A DNA stretch of 64,000 nt from Methanosarcina barkeri str. Wiesmoor (GCF_000969985.1 NZ_CP009526.1:372001-436000); one strand, 5' to 3'; shown: positions 37,714 through 45,896, counted from the first letter of the stretch. Numbers and translations: made by a program. Notes: generated by a model not told the origin, from the sequence alone.

Positions 37714-38462
37714 TAGAAATCCCTCCTTTTAATAGCTACCAAACTCATGGACAAAAAAACCAGTATGTACAGGAACATTGAAAACAGGCTTTCAAAAACC
37801 GCAAGGTATCCAGCTTCAACCGGGAAGCCTTTCATGAACTCCATATTTTTAATCCCGTAAAAAAAAGGAGTGATATATTTTAGATAACTTTCATTTCCCT
37901 GTGAAATAAAAAATATCAAAATTCCAAGAAAAACTACAGACATTGTAAACGAAATTTTATTGTTTGCAGACAGTGTTGAGATAAATAAAAAAATACTTAT
38001 GAAGCACCCAAGGTAAAGGCTTGAAGAAATCCAGAACAAAAAGACGTTTTCTAACTGAAAAGAATTACCTGCAGAATATTGATATATCAGGTTTATAAGT
38101 GCAATTCCAGTGGAAACGATGATAAATACCAGAAATAGAAAGAAAAACTTTCCTAAGATAAAAGATGATCTGTGGACTTTGGAGATAATATATCTCACCG
38201 ACCCGGTTTCAGTTTCACTGCTTACGATATCAAAAGATGCTATCAAAGTCATAAAAGGTCCGACAGACAACACCACCAGATATGAAATTGAAGTATATGG
38301 GACGCCTTCTGAATTTGAAAATAAAAAGGATATAGAAGTACCATAGTGCAATGCCAGGAAACAAAGAAAAATAAAAATTCCGCCAAAAAGCCATACATAT
38401 CTACTTTTTGAACCCCTAAATGTTTCATCTTCCCCAATAACCTGTACTTCATAAAAATTCAT
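37713..38462 (-). CDS. ABC-2 type transporter permease
   Basis: 249 aa with about six membrane helices (FGGIFIFLCFLALHY; ISYLVVLSVGPFMTLIASF; FFFLFLVFIIVSTGIALI; LYLGCFISIFLFISTL; MSVVFLGILIFFIS; LFSMFLYILVFLSMSLVA). The SSETETGSVRYIISKVHRSSF cytoplasmic loop is the ATPase coupling segment of NosY/ABC2-type permeases. It overlaps the upstream gene by 4 bp (ATGA) and the ATPase by 1 bp. Substrate unknown. Confidence 0.87.
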   Translation of the reverse strand: MNFYEVQVIGEDETFRGSKSRYVWLFGGIFIFLCFLALHYGTSISFLFSNSEGVPYTSISYLVVLSVGPFMTLIASFDIVSSETETGSVRYIISKVHRSSFILGKFFFLFLVFIIVSTGIALINLIYQYSAGNSFQLENVFLFWISSSLYLGCFISIFLFISTLSANNKISFTMSVVFLGILIFFISQGNESYLKYITPFFYGIKNMEFMKGFPVEAGYLAVFESLFSMFLYILVFLSMSLVAIKRRDF

Positions 38463-38833
38463 AATCCTTCATCCTGTTTATTCCTGCTTAGGTTGGAAGC
38501 AATAAATGCTCCAAAGAACCCGATTATTGAATAGAAAAAAATCATAATGAGCACAAAGCCGATGAGAGCAGACAAAGCTATACCCCCATATTGTAACGCA
38601 AGCTTTCCATCGGAGGTAAACAAAAATACTAAAATCCAGCCAATCAGATTATACATAAATATTGTAAAAAAAGCATACTTCTCCGAGCCCTTGCCTATAG
38701 TTTTACCAATCAATGTCCCTACAATAACTGCACCTATAATTCCTCCGTATGTTGGATCAAGCCCTAAAAATTCAAAAAATCCGAATAATACAAGCCCAAT
38801 CAGTATCCCTATAAACAATAAATTTCCGGTCTT
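38459..38833 (-). CDS. Small polytopic membrane protein (DUF5518-like)
   Basis: 124 aa from the ATG at 38833 (MKTGNLLFIGILIGL), preceded by GGGATGTGAG. A longer form from 38929 would start inside the preceding gene. It has four predicted helices with Gly-rich segments (GGIIGAVIVGTLIGKTIG) and a C-terminal basic tail. The pattern resembles the DUF5518-type small archaeal membrane proteins, but I am not certain of the family. It is translationally coupled to the ABC permease, so it may be an accessory subunit. Confidence 0.7.
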   Translation of the reverse strand, partial: KTGNLLFIGILIGLVLFGFFEFLGLDPTYGGIIGAVIVGTLIGKTIGKGSEKYAFFTIFMYNLIGWILVFLFTSDGKLALQYGGIALSALIGFVLIMIFFYSIIGFFGAFIASNLSRNKQDEGL

Positions 38834-38919
38834 CATAATCTCACATCCCAATAAATATGCCGCTAGCGTCACCATAAGGCAACGATCCATCGAGTATACT
38901 TTTAGAAACTGATACTTTG

Positions 38920-39597
38920 TTAAAACCATGAAAATAACGAATTGTCCTTTCCTTTTTTATTTTCCGGCTTTAAGCTATCAACTTTCCCTTCTCCGTTAGC
39001 CATATAATAAGACTCAGCAATCAATTTCTTTAGTTTTGGTGCTTCTTTAGCTAGATTCGTTGTGTTCCTGACTCCATAATAAACTATGAAATAATCATCT
39101 CTCCCTTTAAGGAAAGGTTTCTCGTACACTAGAAAGTATCCTGAAGTTTCTGGACTCTTATACCCTGTTGCATTAAAAGCGTAAGGACTATAAATGGGGC
39201 TCCAGACGTTTTCAGTTTCACGCCTTTCAATTACTTCTTGAAGTTCTTCACTAATATTCAGTTCCTGATAGAACACATTACCGTTTTCTTCCAGATAACG
39301 ATAAAGTGTATCTTCTCCTTTTAAGAATTCAGATTCATCGTCAAAGTACCAAACATTTATTAATTCTTCTTCAGAATAGTTTCCTGCATTACAGTAAGGA
39401 GAAATCTTTGGAAAAAGTGATGTGCAGCCCTGTTCATTTCCTTGCCAGGCTCCTGGAATGTACCATCCTGGCATACCCTCTGAGGGAGGCAGTCCTGGGC
39501 CAATTGGAATAACGTCGAAAATAAGCCATAATCCAAGGAGAGCAATTATCAAAAACACTAAAAGGGCTATCTTTTTATTCAGTTTCTTGTAAAACAT
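38920..39597 (-). CDS. Hypothetical membrane-anchored protein of the ABC-2 operon
   Basis: 225 aa from the ATG at 39597 (MFYKKLNKKIALLVFLIIAL). The ATG at 39648 overlaps a decayed gene end and is less likely. One N-terminal helix (~8-30) is followed by an outside domain rich in Tyr, Trp and Glu, including GMPGWYIPGAWQGNEQGC and RYLEENGNVFYQELN. It has two cysteines that could pair. Family not recognised. First gene of the four-gene ABC-2 operon, so perhaps a substrate-binding or immunity-type component; that is only a guess from position. Confidence 0.65.
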   Translation of the reverse strand: MFYKKLNKKIALLVFLIIALLGLWLIFDVIPIGPGLPPSEGMPGWYIPGAWQGNEQGCTSLFPKISPYCNAGNYSEEELINVWYFDDESEFLKGEDTLYRYLEENGNVFYQELNISEELQEVIERRETENVWSPIYSPYAFNATGYKSPETSGYFLVYEKPFLKGRDDYFIVYYGVRNTTNLAKEAPKLKKLIAESYYMANGEGKVDSLKPENKKGKDNSLFSWF

Positions 39598-39632
39598 TTG
39601 CCTGTTCCAATTAAAGAAAATATGATGGGTGA

Positions 39633-39815
39633 TTAAGGTCTCACCCATGTTGCCATAGCTCCAGTCCAGCTCCCAAACGCTAAGTAGTGTACATTACTTG
39701 TGTCCCATGTATCATGTAAGTATACGTAATCTTGATTTCCATCATAATATCCTATTCAGGTTACATTATGATCGCCATATGGCTGAGTGTAACTATTACC
39801 TGTCCCACCATTTAG
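39633..39815 (-). pseudogene. C-terminal fragment of a secreted C39/papain-like peptidase
   Basis: Leftward reading gives GTGNSYTQPYGDHNVT, a TGA, then IGYYDGNQDYVYLHDTWDTS and NVHYLAFGSWTGAMATWVRP before a TAA. The GDHxVT..GYYDG...HDTW pattern holds the catalytic His/Asp region of Methanosarcina C39-like secreted peptidases. A TGA replaces the codon after T, probably Cys or Trp. The N-terminal half is missing. Confidence 0.65.
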
Positions 39816-39870
39816 CATGCTGAGCACGAAATATTACACCGATTCCAATTTTTTTTCTTAACCATTTGTC

Positions 39871-40190
39871 TTACTCCTGTTTATTTTTCAGGAGGCCTAA
39901 CCAGGTAAACTTTTTAAGTGCCTTCAAAACTAACATTTCCTTGCCTCTGGGCACGTGGAGTTCAGGTGAACCTGGAAAGTCTGTTTGAACTCCACTGGAC
40001 ATCTTTTTAAATGTTAATTTTTTGATAGGAATTTTCTTTTATAACTAATTTGTGACCAAATCATCCAACTGAAAGTATACCCAAACTTAAATTTGAGTTC
40101 TTTTAAAATTTATAGAGCTATTTGCTATATAATTGAATGATTTTTCCATAAAATTTAAGTAAACTCTTTTGGCACGTATTAACAGGAGAA
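39871..40190 (+). repeat. Shared upstream region, copy 2
   Basis: It is homologous to 33977-34150 over its first ~200 bp. From ~39990 to the start codon at 40197 it is homologous to 42327-42534 (for example TTTGTGACCAAATCATCCAACTG occurs in both). It holds GGAGGC and GCCTCTGG as a separated inverted repeat. A promoter for the gene at 40197 must lie in it. Confidence 0.6.
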
Positions 40191-40196
40191 TTTAAA

Positions 40197-40658
40197 ATGT
40201 CAAGAAAAATATTATTCATTATATTGATAGCCCTGCTTTTTTTATCCGCAACTACCGCGACAGCAGCTGAAAATGTGGAAAAAGTGAAAACCTCAAGCAA
40301 CTATACTGTAGTCTCCTCCCCTAGTACTGAAATTGGACTCGCTGACAAAGATATAGGTATTCTGACAGTCTATGATACCATATTTCAGGGAGAGACAAAC
40401 GTACATGAGAAAAAAGTTAGCAGTGGTTTAAATCTTCTAGTTGTGGATCTTAACTGGAGAGATTCGACTGATTCACTAAGGCTCAGGATATATACTCCTA
40501 GCGGCTCATTGCTAGGTTCTTATTATGATAATGCTGATGGAGCAGTTAGCGGTAGGATTCACCTGTATATTAAAAATTCAAATGGAATTGAAGCGGGAAC
40601 CTGGAAATATCAAGTATACGGGTATAGAGTGGCCGGAAAAGAAGGTTATACGATCTGA
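40197..40658 (+). CDS. Secreted beta-sandwich (PPC-like) protein, copy A
   Basis: 153 aa. Signal peptide ~1-24 (ILFIILIALLFLSATTATAAE), a short Ser/Thr-rich linker, then a ~95-residue beta-sandwich of the pre-peptidase C-terminal type (GLNLLVVDLNWRDSTDSLRL, IYTPSGSLLGSYYDN, GTWKYQVYGYRVAGKE). No catalytic residues, so a binding or structural role is likely. ACAGGAG precedes the ATG. The membrane regulator gene follows 36 bp downstream, and the pair is duplicated at 42535-45714. Confidence 0.75.
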   Translation: MSRKILFIILIALLFLSATTATAAENVEKVKTSSNYTVVSSPSTEIGLADKDIGILTVYDTIFQGETNVHEKKVSSGLNLLVVDLNWRDSTDSLRLRIYTPSGSLLGSYYDNADGAVSGRIHLYIKNSNGIEAGTWKYQVYGYRVAGKEGYTI

Positions 40659-40694
40659 ATTTGATAACGAAATTACTCAAATTATAGACCAGCT

Positions 40695-41423
40695 ATGTGG
40701 AAGGTAATGTTACTTTTTATTCTGGTTCTGAGTGCCGCAGTAGGTATAACCAGTGCAGATACCGGAGGATATACCGTTGGTCCCTGCCCACCCGAAGAGG
40801 AGCTCAAAAAATTGGGTGATACCGTTGACATGAGCGGGGCGGACAGGACTCTTACCTTCTGGGAATTTCCCTTGTCATTCAAGGTAGCTTATATATTGGG
40901 ATACCTGGCTGCTTTCATTTCCTTATTCAAGCTGGCTCCCATAATTCTTGGTCAGATAAGGAGTCTAAGTAAAAATGTTACTCAAAAGAAAATTATTTGT
41001 TATGTGCTGAGGAAGCCAGGGTGTACGCCATCTGAAATTTCAAGAAACCTGAAAATTAGCCTGGGATCTATAAGGTATCAGATCAAAGCACTCAAAGCCG
41101 AAGAAGAGTTGACTTTAACGAAGGAAGGAAAGTTCACAAGAGTCTTTCAAAATTCCAATGTTTTCACAAACAACGATAAAACAATAATCTCACATCTTAA
41201 AGGCAGTACAAGAAAACAAATACTCCTTAATATTCTGGAAAATCCTGAAATTACAAATCAGGAAATCTCAGAAAAACTGAATTTAGACAAAAGCACTACA
41301 CACTGGCATATAAAAAAATTAAGGGAGGATAATATTATTTTCTCCGAAGTAGAAGGCAAGTTTACAAAATATTTTGTGAACCCGTCTGTGGAGCCGGAGT
41401 TGTTGAAATGGCTCAAAATATAA
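40695..41423 (+). CDS. Membrane-bound double winged-helix regulator, copy A
   Basis: 242 aa. An N-terminal signal (LLFILVLSAAVGITSA) is followed by a ~45-residue outside segment (GGYTVGPCPPEEELKKLG) and one membrane helix (VAYILGYLAAFISLF). Two cytoplasmic winged-helix domains follow (CTPSEISRNLKISLGSIRYQ and NQEISEKLNLDKSTTHWHIK). The topology places sensing outside and DNA binding inside in one chain. It follows the secreted protein gene by 36 bp, which suggests that protein or its ligand as the signal; this is inference. The second wHTH domain is almost base-for-base identical to copy B. Confidence 0.82.
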   Translation: MWKVMLLFILVLSAAVGITSADTGGYTVGPCPPEEELKKLGDTVDMSGADRTLTFWEFPLSFKVAYILGYLAAFISLFKLAPIILGQIRSLSKNVTQKKIICYVLRKPGCTPSEISRNLKISLGSIRYQIKALKAEEELTLTKEGKFTRVFQNSNVFTNNDKTIISHLKGSTRKQILLNILENPEITNQEISEKLNLDKSTTHWHIKKLREDNIIFSEVEGKFTKYFVNPSVEPELLKWLKI

Positions 41424-41504
41424 ACTTCGAACAGTTTTATTTCAATGTCAGTTTTCTATTAATCGATTAAACATTAGCTTTATACAAGACTTAATTATTC
41501 AAAA

Positions 41505-41660
41505 CACAGGAATAAGTCCCGGATTTTCTCCTGTAATAAACTATCCACCTTTAGAAGTTACTATAAAGTATTTTCAATTCCTACCATTCCTATATTTTCA
41601 ATTCCTTTTTGGGTTCGAGAGCAAATATCATTCCTTCCTGGAGAGGTTCATTGTAATCCT
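41505..41660 (-). pseudogene. Duplicated 3' tail of the M24 peptidase gene
   Basis: Reading leftward, [27 protein letters not shown] and GENPGLIP match the last ~45 codons of the peptidase at 45897-47090, with single-base deletions breaking the frame. It sits in the same place relative to regulator copy A as the full gene does relative to copy B. It marks the edge of a segmental duplication. Confidence 0.8.
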
Positions 41661-41679
41661 TCTTATTACTATGGGAGCG

Positions 41680-41730
41680 CAGAGGGTCACGAATACTCTG
41701 ACCTTTAGGTCGGGGATGAAGTGAACACTC
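41680..41730 (+). mobile_element. IS200/IS605-type end hairpin
   Basis: GAATACTCTGACCTTTAGGTCGGGGATGAAGT has the short GACC-TTTA-GGTC stem and downstream GGGGATGAAGT typical of the right end/reRNA tail of archaeal TnpB-bearing elements. No tnpB remains upstream, so this is a solo end next to the tnpA unit. Identification is by resemblance only. Confidence 0.45.
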
Positions 41731-41844
41731 GCTGGCTGTTTTATATTCACATAACTGTCTCAATCATCAGTTCTTTGTAAAATAAAGTTTTTTTGGCACC
41801 ATAACCACAGGTGGTGCCAGCCACCTATGGCTAGAATGTGATAC

Positions 41845-42327
41845 ATGTTGGAACTACGTAGTTTTAGCCATGGCTATGGTCAGATTACCTACCACATCGT
41901 GTTGGTACCTAAATATCGATACAGTATATTCTACAACAAGCGGATTAAAAAGGATTGCGAGTTGATCCTCAGCAGTATTTGCATGGAAAAAGGCTACAAA
42001 ATTCATGCAATGGAAGTTGTAGATGATCATGTTCACTTGTTTCTAGAGTTCCATCCAAGTACTTCTCTATCAGAGGTAATTCAATACTTGAAAGGAGGAA
42101 GTTCTTACATACTTTTCAAGCTTCATCCTGAAATGAGAAAACAGTATTGGAGTGGAAGTCTATGGTCAAGTGGAAAGTTCTATCGATCTGTTGGGAATGT
42201 AACTGCTGACACAATCAAGCATTATATTAAGGAATCGCAGAGAATAGCGAAAACAGAAGCTCAATCACATAGGTTAAAGAAATCCGGGCAAGGTGGAGTT
42301 CGAATAAACCTTCCAGAGAGAATTTGA
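41845..42327 (+). CDS. tnpA: IS200/IS605-family Y1 (HUH) transposase TnpA
   Basis: 160 aa. The HUH motif is DDHVHLFLEF (His62, His64) and the catalytic Tyr is Tyr127 in TIKHYIKES. The N-terminus ITYHIVLVPKYRYSIF is typical of the family. It nicks and joins single-stranded ends of the element. A short GGCACC/GGTGCC hairpin at 41794-41817 lies just upstream, like a left end. The gene's 3' end merges directly into the duplicated leader that precedes the chimeric peptidase, so the right end appears lost. No tnpB is linked. Confidence 0.9.
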   Translation: MLELRSFSHGYGQITYHIVLVPKYRYSIFYNKRIKKDCELILSSICMEKGYKIHAMEVVDDHVHLFLEFHPSTSLSEVIQYLKGGSSYILFKLHPEMRKQYWSGSLWSSGKFYRSVGNVTADTIKHYIKESQRIAKTEAQSHRLKKSGQGGVRINLPERI

Positions 42328-42534
42328 GCTCCACTGAATATCTTTTTAAATGTTCATATTTTTCTAGGAACTTACTCTTATAATTAATTTGTGACCAAAT
42401 CATCCAACTGAAAATATAATTAAATCTAAAATTAGATTGTTTTAAGATTTACAAAGCTATTGTGCTGATAATTGGACTATTTTGCCATAAAATTTAAGTA
42501 AACTCTATTAATACGTGTTATCTGAGAATTAACA

Positions 42535-44310
42535 ATGTCAAGCAGGATACTTTTCATTACACTGGCAACTTTACTTTTTCTATCTTCCTTTACGGCAGCA
42601 ACAATTGAAAATCTAGACGAAAGGGAACCATCAAGCAACTATACAGTAACACCGTCATTTGATACTGAAATCGGGCCAGTTAACAAGAATGTAGACGCCC
42701 TGGCGGCCTACAGTTTTGATTCCAACATGCAACATAACAACACATCTATATCTTTTGATGTTTCTCAAACCAGGCTTGAAAACTCAACTCGAATTATATC
42801 TTCTTTTGGAGAACGAAAAATTGGAAGTAAAAACGCTGCTGAAGCTTCCCTATTTATAAAAGATGAAATGGAAAAAGCAGGCCTGCAGGTTTCTCTGGAC
42901 AATTTTTCCGCGAGGGTACGTACACGTGACTTCAATTACTGGAATGTAAGCGGCACAAACGTAGTGGGGATTAAAGAGGGAAAAGCTCTTAAAGACGAGA
43001 TTATTCTCGTAACCGCGCATTATGATTCAAGAATAATTGTACATCCAGAATCAGGTTTGAAGGATATTTTTGATTCTGAGATAAGAAAGCCCTATCTCTG
43101 GCCAGTCTGGTCCGACACCTATATTTGTGAATCGGCCAACGGAACCGGAGCGGATGACAATGCCGGAGGGGTGGCCTGTATGCTTGAACTTGCAAGGGTC
43201 TTGCAGAATGAGTCTTTTGACAGGACAATATATTTCATTGCTTTTTCCGGAGAAGAATACAATCTTCTCGGCAGCCAGGCCTGGGTAGAAGCCCATCCTG
43301 AGTTGAAAGATGATATCGTTGCAGTTATTAATGTGGATTCTATAGGAAACGAGCCTCTTTACGTAGAATATCTTCCCCAGAATGCCTGGCTTAAATCCGT
43401 TCTTGAAAACGAGGCAAGGGACTTAGGGATCAAAATTCAATGTGACATTCCGGATTACTCAAACTTTATTCATCCTTTAATCGGAGGAGATCATGAAATC
43501 TTCTGGGAAAGTGATATTCCTGCAGTAGCAATTTGTCATCACAACGGTAGAAACTTCCACAAGTTAAGTGATACAGTTGACAATATAGATTTTTCGATCG
43601 TCAGGAATGTAAGTGTTCTTACTGCCAAAAGTCTCATCTATCTGGCTAGTCCTTACGAGAATCAGGCTCCATTTGTTAATGTTTCCAATCCAGAGGTCTC
43701 TGGAGCCTCATTTGAACTCCTCTATAATGTATCTGACCCAGAGGCTACTATTGACATCTTCTTTGACAACCAGAGCCTGGGAAATCTCCAATCAGGCAGG
43801 AACTTTTCACTTCCTGAAGGAAAACATACTATCAAAGTTCTTGCAACCGACTGTTATGGAAACAGAGGCTCTGATAGCATAAACATTGTAAATGAGGAAA
43901 AGCAGAACAGAAGTTTTGAGCTTTCCGACCAAGAAATAAAGTATTGCGGCGGGAAATATATAATCGGGTATCCAGAAAATTCTGTGGACTCAAACAGGAC
44001 TCTTTATTATTACCTAGATGGTTTCGGGCCTCTGGATACGGGAGGTTTTTTAGTTCTTACCCCGTGTAGTCACAATCTAAAAATATGGTCTGAAGATGAA
44101 AATGGGGTCCTCTTCATGGAAAATGAAACCTCTGACTTTAATAAATACTCTATGGAAATGATTGAGATAAATAATCCGATTGCTGATCGTAAAAATCCTC
44201 TTCTTTTCCTTTCATGTTTATTTGCAATTTTGGCTGTTATTGCGTTTTATGAGAAGCTAATTAAAAAGAGTTTTCTAGGTCAGAAGGATTCTGAAGTTAA
44301 GAAGAAATAA
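42535..44310 (+). CDS. Chimeric M28-family metallopeptidase with borrowed signal region
   Basis: 591 aa. Residues ~1-62 (ILFITLATLLFLSS; SSNYTVTPSFDTEIGPVNKN) are homologous to the N-terminus of the secreted protein at 40197, not to peptidase 34374. From HNNTSISFDVSQ on, it is ~85 percent identical by eye to peptidase 34374-36080. Zn and catalytic motifs are intact (TAHYDSR, GADDNAGG, FSGEEYN, CHHNGRNFHKLSD), as are the beta domains and C-terminal helix. The upstream 200 bp also match the 40197 leader. The peptidase therefore uses the promoter and signal peptide of another gene whose remainder lies at 44658-44954. Confidence 0.88.
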   Translation: MSSRILFITLATLLFLSSFTAATIENLDEREPSSNYTVTPSFDTEIGPVNKNVDALAAYSFDSNMQHNNTSISFDVSQTRLENSTRIISSFGERKIGSKNAAEASLFIKDEMEKAGLQVSLDNFSARVRTRDFNYWNVSGTNVVGIKEGKALKDEIILVTAHYDSRIIVHPESGLKDIFDSEIRKPYLWPVWSDTYICESANGTGADDNAGGVACMLELARVLQNESFDRTIYFIAFSGEEYNLLGSQAWVEAHPELKDDIVAVINVDSIGNEPLYVEYLPQNAWLKSVLENEARDLGIKIQCDIPDYSNFIHPLIGGDHEIFWESDIPAVAICHHNGRNFHKLSDTVDNIDFSIVRNVSVLTAKSLIYLASPYENQAPFVNVSNPEVSGASFELLYNVSDPEATIDIFFDNQSLGNLQSGRNFSLPEGKHTIKVLATDCYGNRGSDSINIVNEEKQNRSFELSDQEIKYCGGKYIIGYPENSVDSNRTLYYYLDGFGPLDTGGFLVLTPCSHNLKIWSEDENGVLFMENETSDFNKYSMEMIEINNPIADRKNPLLFLSCLFAILAVIAFYEKLIKKSFLGQKDSEVKKK

Positions 44311-44659
44311 TTGTGCTATTGGGGTCTCTTCCAAACACATTTATGTTCCCACCCACATTAACTGTATTAGCACCGAGGTCTTTTTCGATAGATACAATTA
44401 TATACCACTCACCGGGGGAGACATTTTTAGATGAGACATCTAAGTATTTTTCGAATTGATGGAAAGTGTCGTTTGCGACAGGTTGATCATTCTTATCATA
44501 TAATGTTAGGTGAACATTTCCGTAATCATTCGAATCAAACTCATTGATAAGAAGGCGGACTTCAATATTACTTGCACCCGCCACTACGGGAAAATCCTGT
44601 CTGTATTTTTCAGTATGAGGGCCGAGATCCTTATTTACGTTTTCTGAATACAGAAGCAT
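44297..44659 (-). CDS. PPC-like beta-sandwich fragment without signal peptide
   Basis: 120 aa, antisense to its neighbours. It reads as a beta-sandwich domain (DFPVVAGASNIEVRLLIN; NVHLTLYDKNDQPVANDTF; VSPGEWYIIVSIEKD) but has no signal peptide and no ribosome binding site. It ends within 14 bp of the peptidase stop. It is best seen as an inverted fragment of another secreted-protein gene carried in with the peptidase. Expression doubtful. Confidence 0.45.
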   Translation of the reverse strand: MLLYSENVNKDLGPHTEKYRQDFPVVAGASNIEVRLLINEFDSNDYGNVHLTLYDKNDQPVANDTFHQFEKYLDVSSKNVSPGEWYIIVSIEKDLGANTVNVGGNINVFGRDPNSTIISS

Positions 44660-44954
44660 GACAGTTTATGATTCCGTCAGTCAGGGAGAAACAAATCTGC
44701 ATGGAAAATACGTAGGTAGTGGTCTTACCCTTCTGGCTGTAGATCTTAATTGGGGAGATTCAACAGACTCTCTTCGGCTTAAAATATATACTCCTAGTGG
44801 CTCAGCGCTAGGTTCTTACTATGATAACACTGATGGAGTTGTTGACGGGAGAATTCGCCTGAATATTCAAAATTCAAATGGAATTGAACCGGGAACTTGG
44901 AAGTATGAAGTATATGGGTACAGGGTGACCGGAAAAGAAGATTATACAATCTGA
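44658..44954 (+). pseudogene. Detached C-terminal part of secreted beta-sandwich protein, copy B
   Basis: The 98 codons from TVYDSVSQGETN to GYRVTGKEDYTI match residues ~57-153 of the protein at 40197. The signal peptide and linker of this copy are at 42535-42717, at the front of the chimeric peptidase. About 1.94 kb has been inserted between the two halves. The ATG at 44658 could start translation but gives an unexported fragment. Confidence 0.75.
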
Positions 44955-44988
44955 ATTCTCAAACATGATTACTCAATTTATCGCTGCT

Positions 44989-45714
44989 ATGTGGAAGATA
45001 GGATTACTTTTTATTCTGGTTCTGAGTACCCTAGGTACTACGAGTGCAGACACCGGAGGATATACCGTTGGTCCCTGCCTACCCGATGAAGAACTTGAAA
45101 AATTGGGCGATACTGTTGACATGAGCGGTGCTGACGTAACGTACTCATTCTGGGAATTTCCTTTGTCAATCAAAATCGCTTACATAATCGGGTATTTGAC
45201 TGTTTTCTTTTCCTTTTTCAAACTGGCTCCCATAATTCTTGGTCAGATAAGGAGCCTAAGTAAAAATGTCAACAAAAAGAGAATTATTAATTATGTGCTG
45301 AATGAGCCTGGGTGTACGCCATCCGAAATTTCAAGAAACCTGAAAATTAGCCTGGGATCTATAAGATATCAGATCAAAGCACTCAAAGCTGAAGATAAAT
45401 TGATCTTAACGAATGAAGGAAAGTTCACAAGAGTCTTTCAAAATTCCAATGTTTTCACAAACAACGATAAAACAATAATCTCACATCTTAAAGGCAGTAC
45501 AAGAAAACAAATACTCCTTAATATTCTGGAAAATCCTGAAATTACAAACCAGGAAATCTCAGAAAAACTGAATTTAGACAAAAGCACTACTCACTGGCAT
45601 ATAAAAAAATTAAGGGAAGACGATGTCATTTTCTCTGAAGTAGAAGGCAAGTTTACAAAATATTTTGTGAATCCAGCTGTGGAGCCGGAGTTGCTGAAAT
45701 GGCTCAAATACTGA
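44989..45714 (+). CDS. Membrane-bound double winged-helix regulator, copy B
   Basis: 241 aa from ATG 44989, aligned with copy A (MWKIGLLFILVLS); the ATG at 44965 would add 8 residues. Same layout as copy A: signal or first helix, outside segment GGYTVGPCLPDEELEKLG with one Cys, membrane helix IAYIIGYLTVFFSFF, two winged-helix domains. DNA from about 45423 to 45550 is identical to 41133-41260, apart from single changes, suggesting gene conversion that keeps the DNA-recognition domain the same. Both copies should bind the same sites. Confidence 0.82.
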   Translation: MWKIGLLFILVLSTLGTTSADTGGYTVGPCLPDEELEKLGDTVDMSGADVTYSFWEFPLSIKIAYIIGYLTVFFSFFKLAPIILGQIRSLSKNVNKKRIINYVLNEPGCTPSEISRNLKISLGSIRYQIKALKAEDKLILTNEGKFTRVFQNSNVFTNNDKTIISHLKGSTRKQILLNILENPEITNQEISEKLNLDKSTTHWHIKKLREDDVIFSEVEGKFTKYFVNPAVEPELLKWLKY

Positions 45715-45896
45715 AACAGCTCAAACATAAACTTTGAGCAGCCTTTTCTTAATGTTTGAAAAAAAGAAAAAAACTAGATAGCTGCAAGGAATACATTAAT
45801 TATCTAGTTCGTGTTGATTTGTAAAGAGTGTGACTCCTCGTTTTGTCAGTTTTCTATGAATTGATTAAACCTTGGCTTTATAAAGGACTTTATTAA

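Noticed and set aside
39633-39815. Recoding of the in-frame TGA or use of amber pyrrolysine codons
   Set aside because: The stop is TGA, not TAG, the frame has no start or N-terminal half, and no SECIS-like or PYLIS-like context is visible, so decay is simpler.
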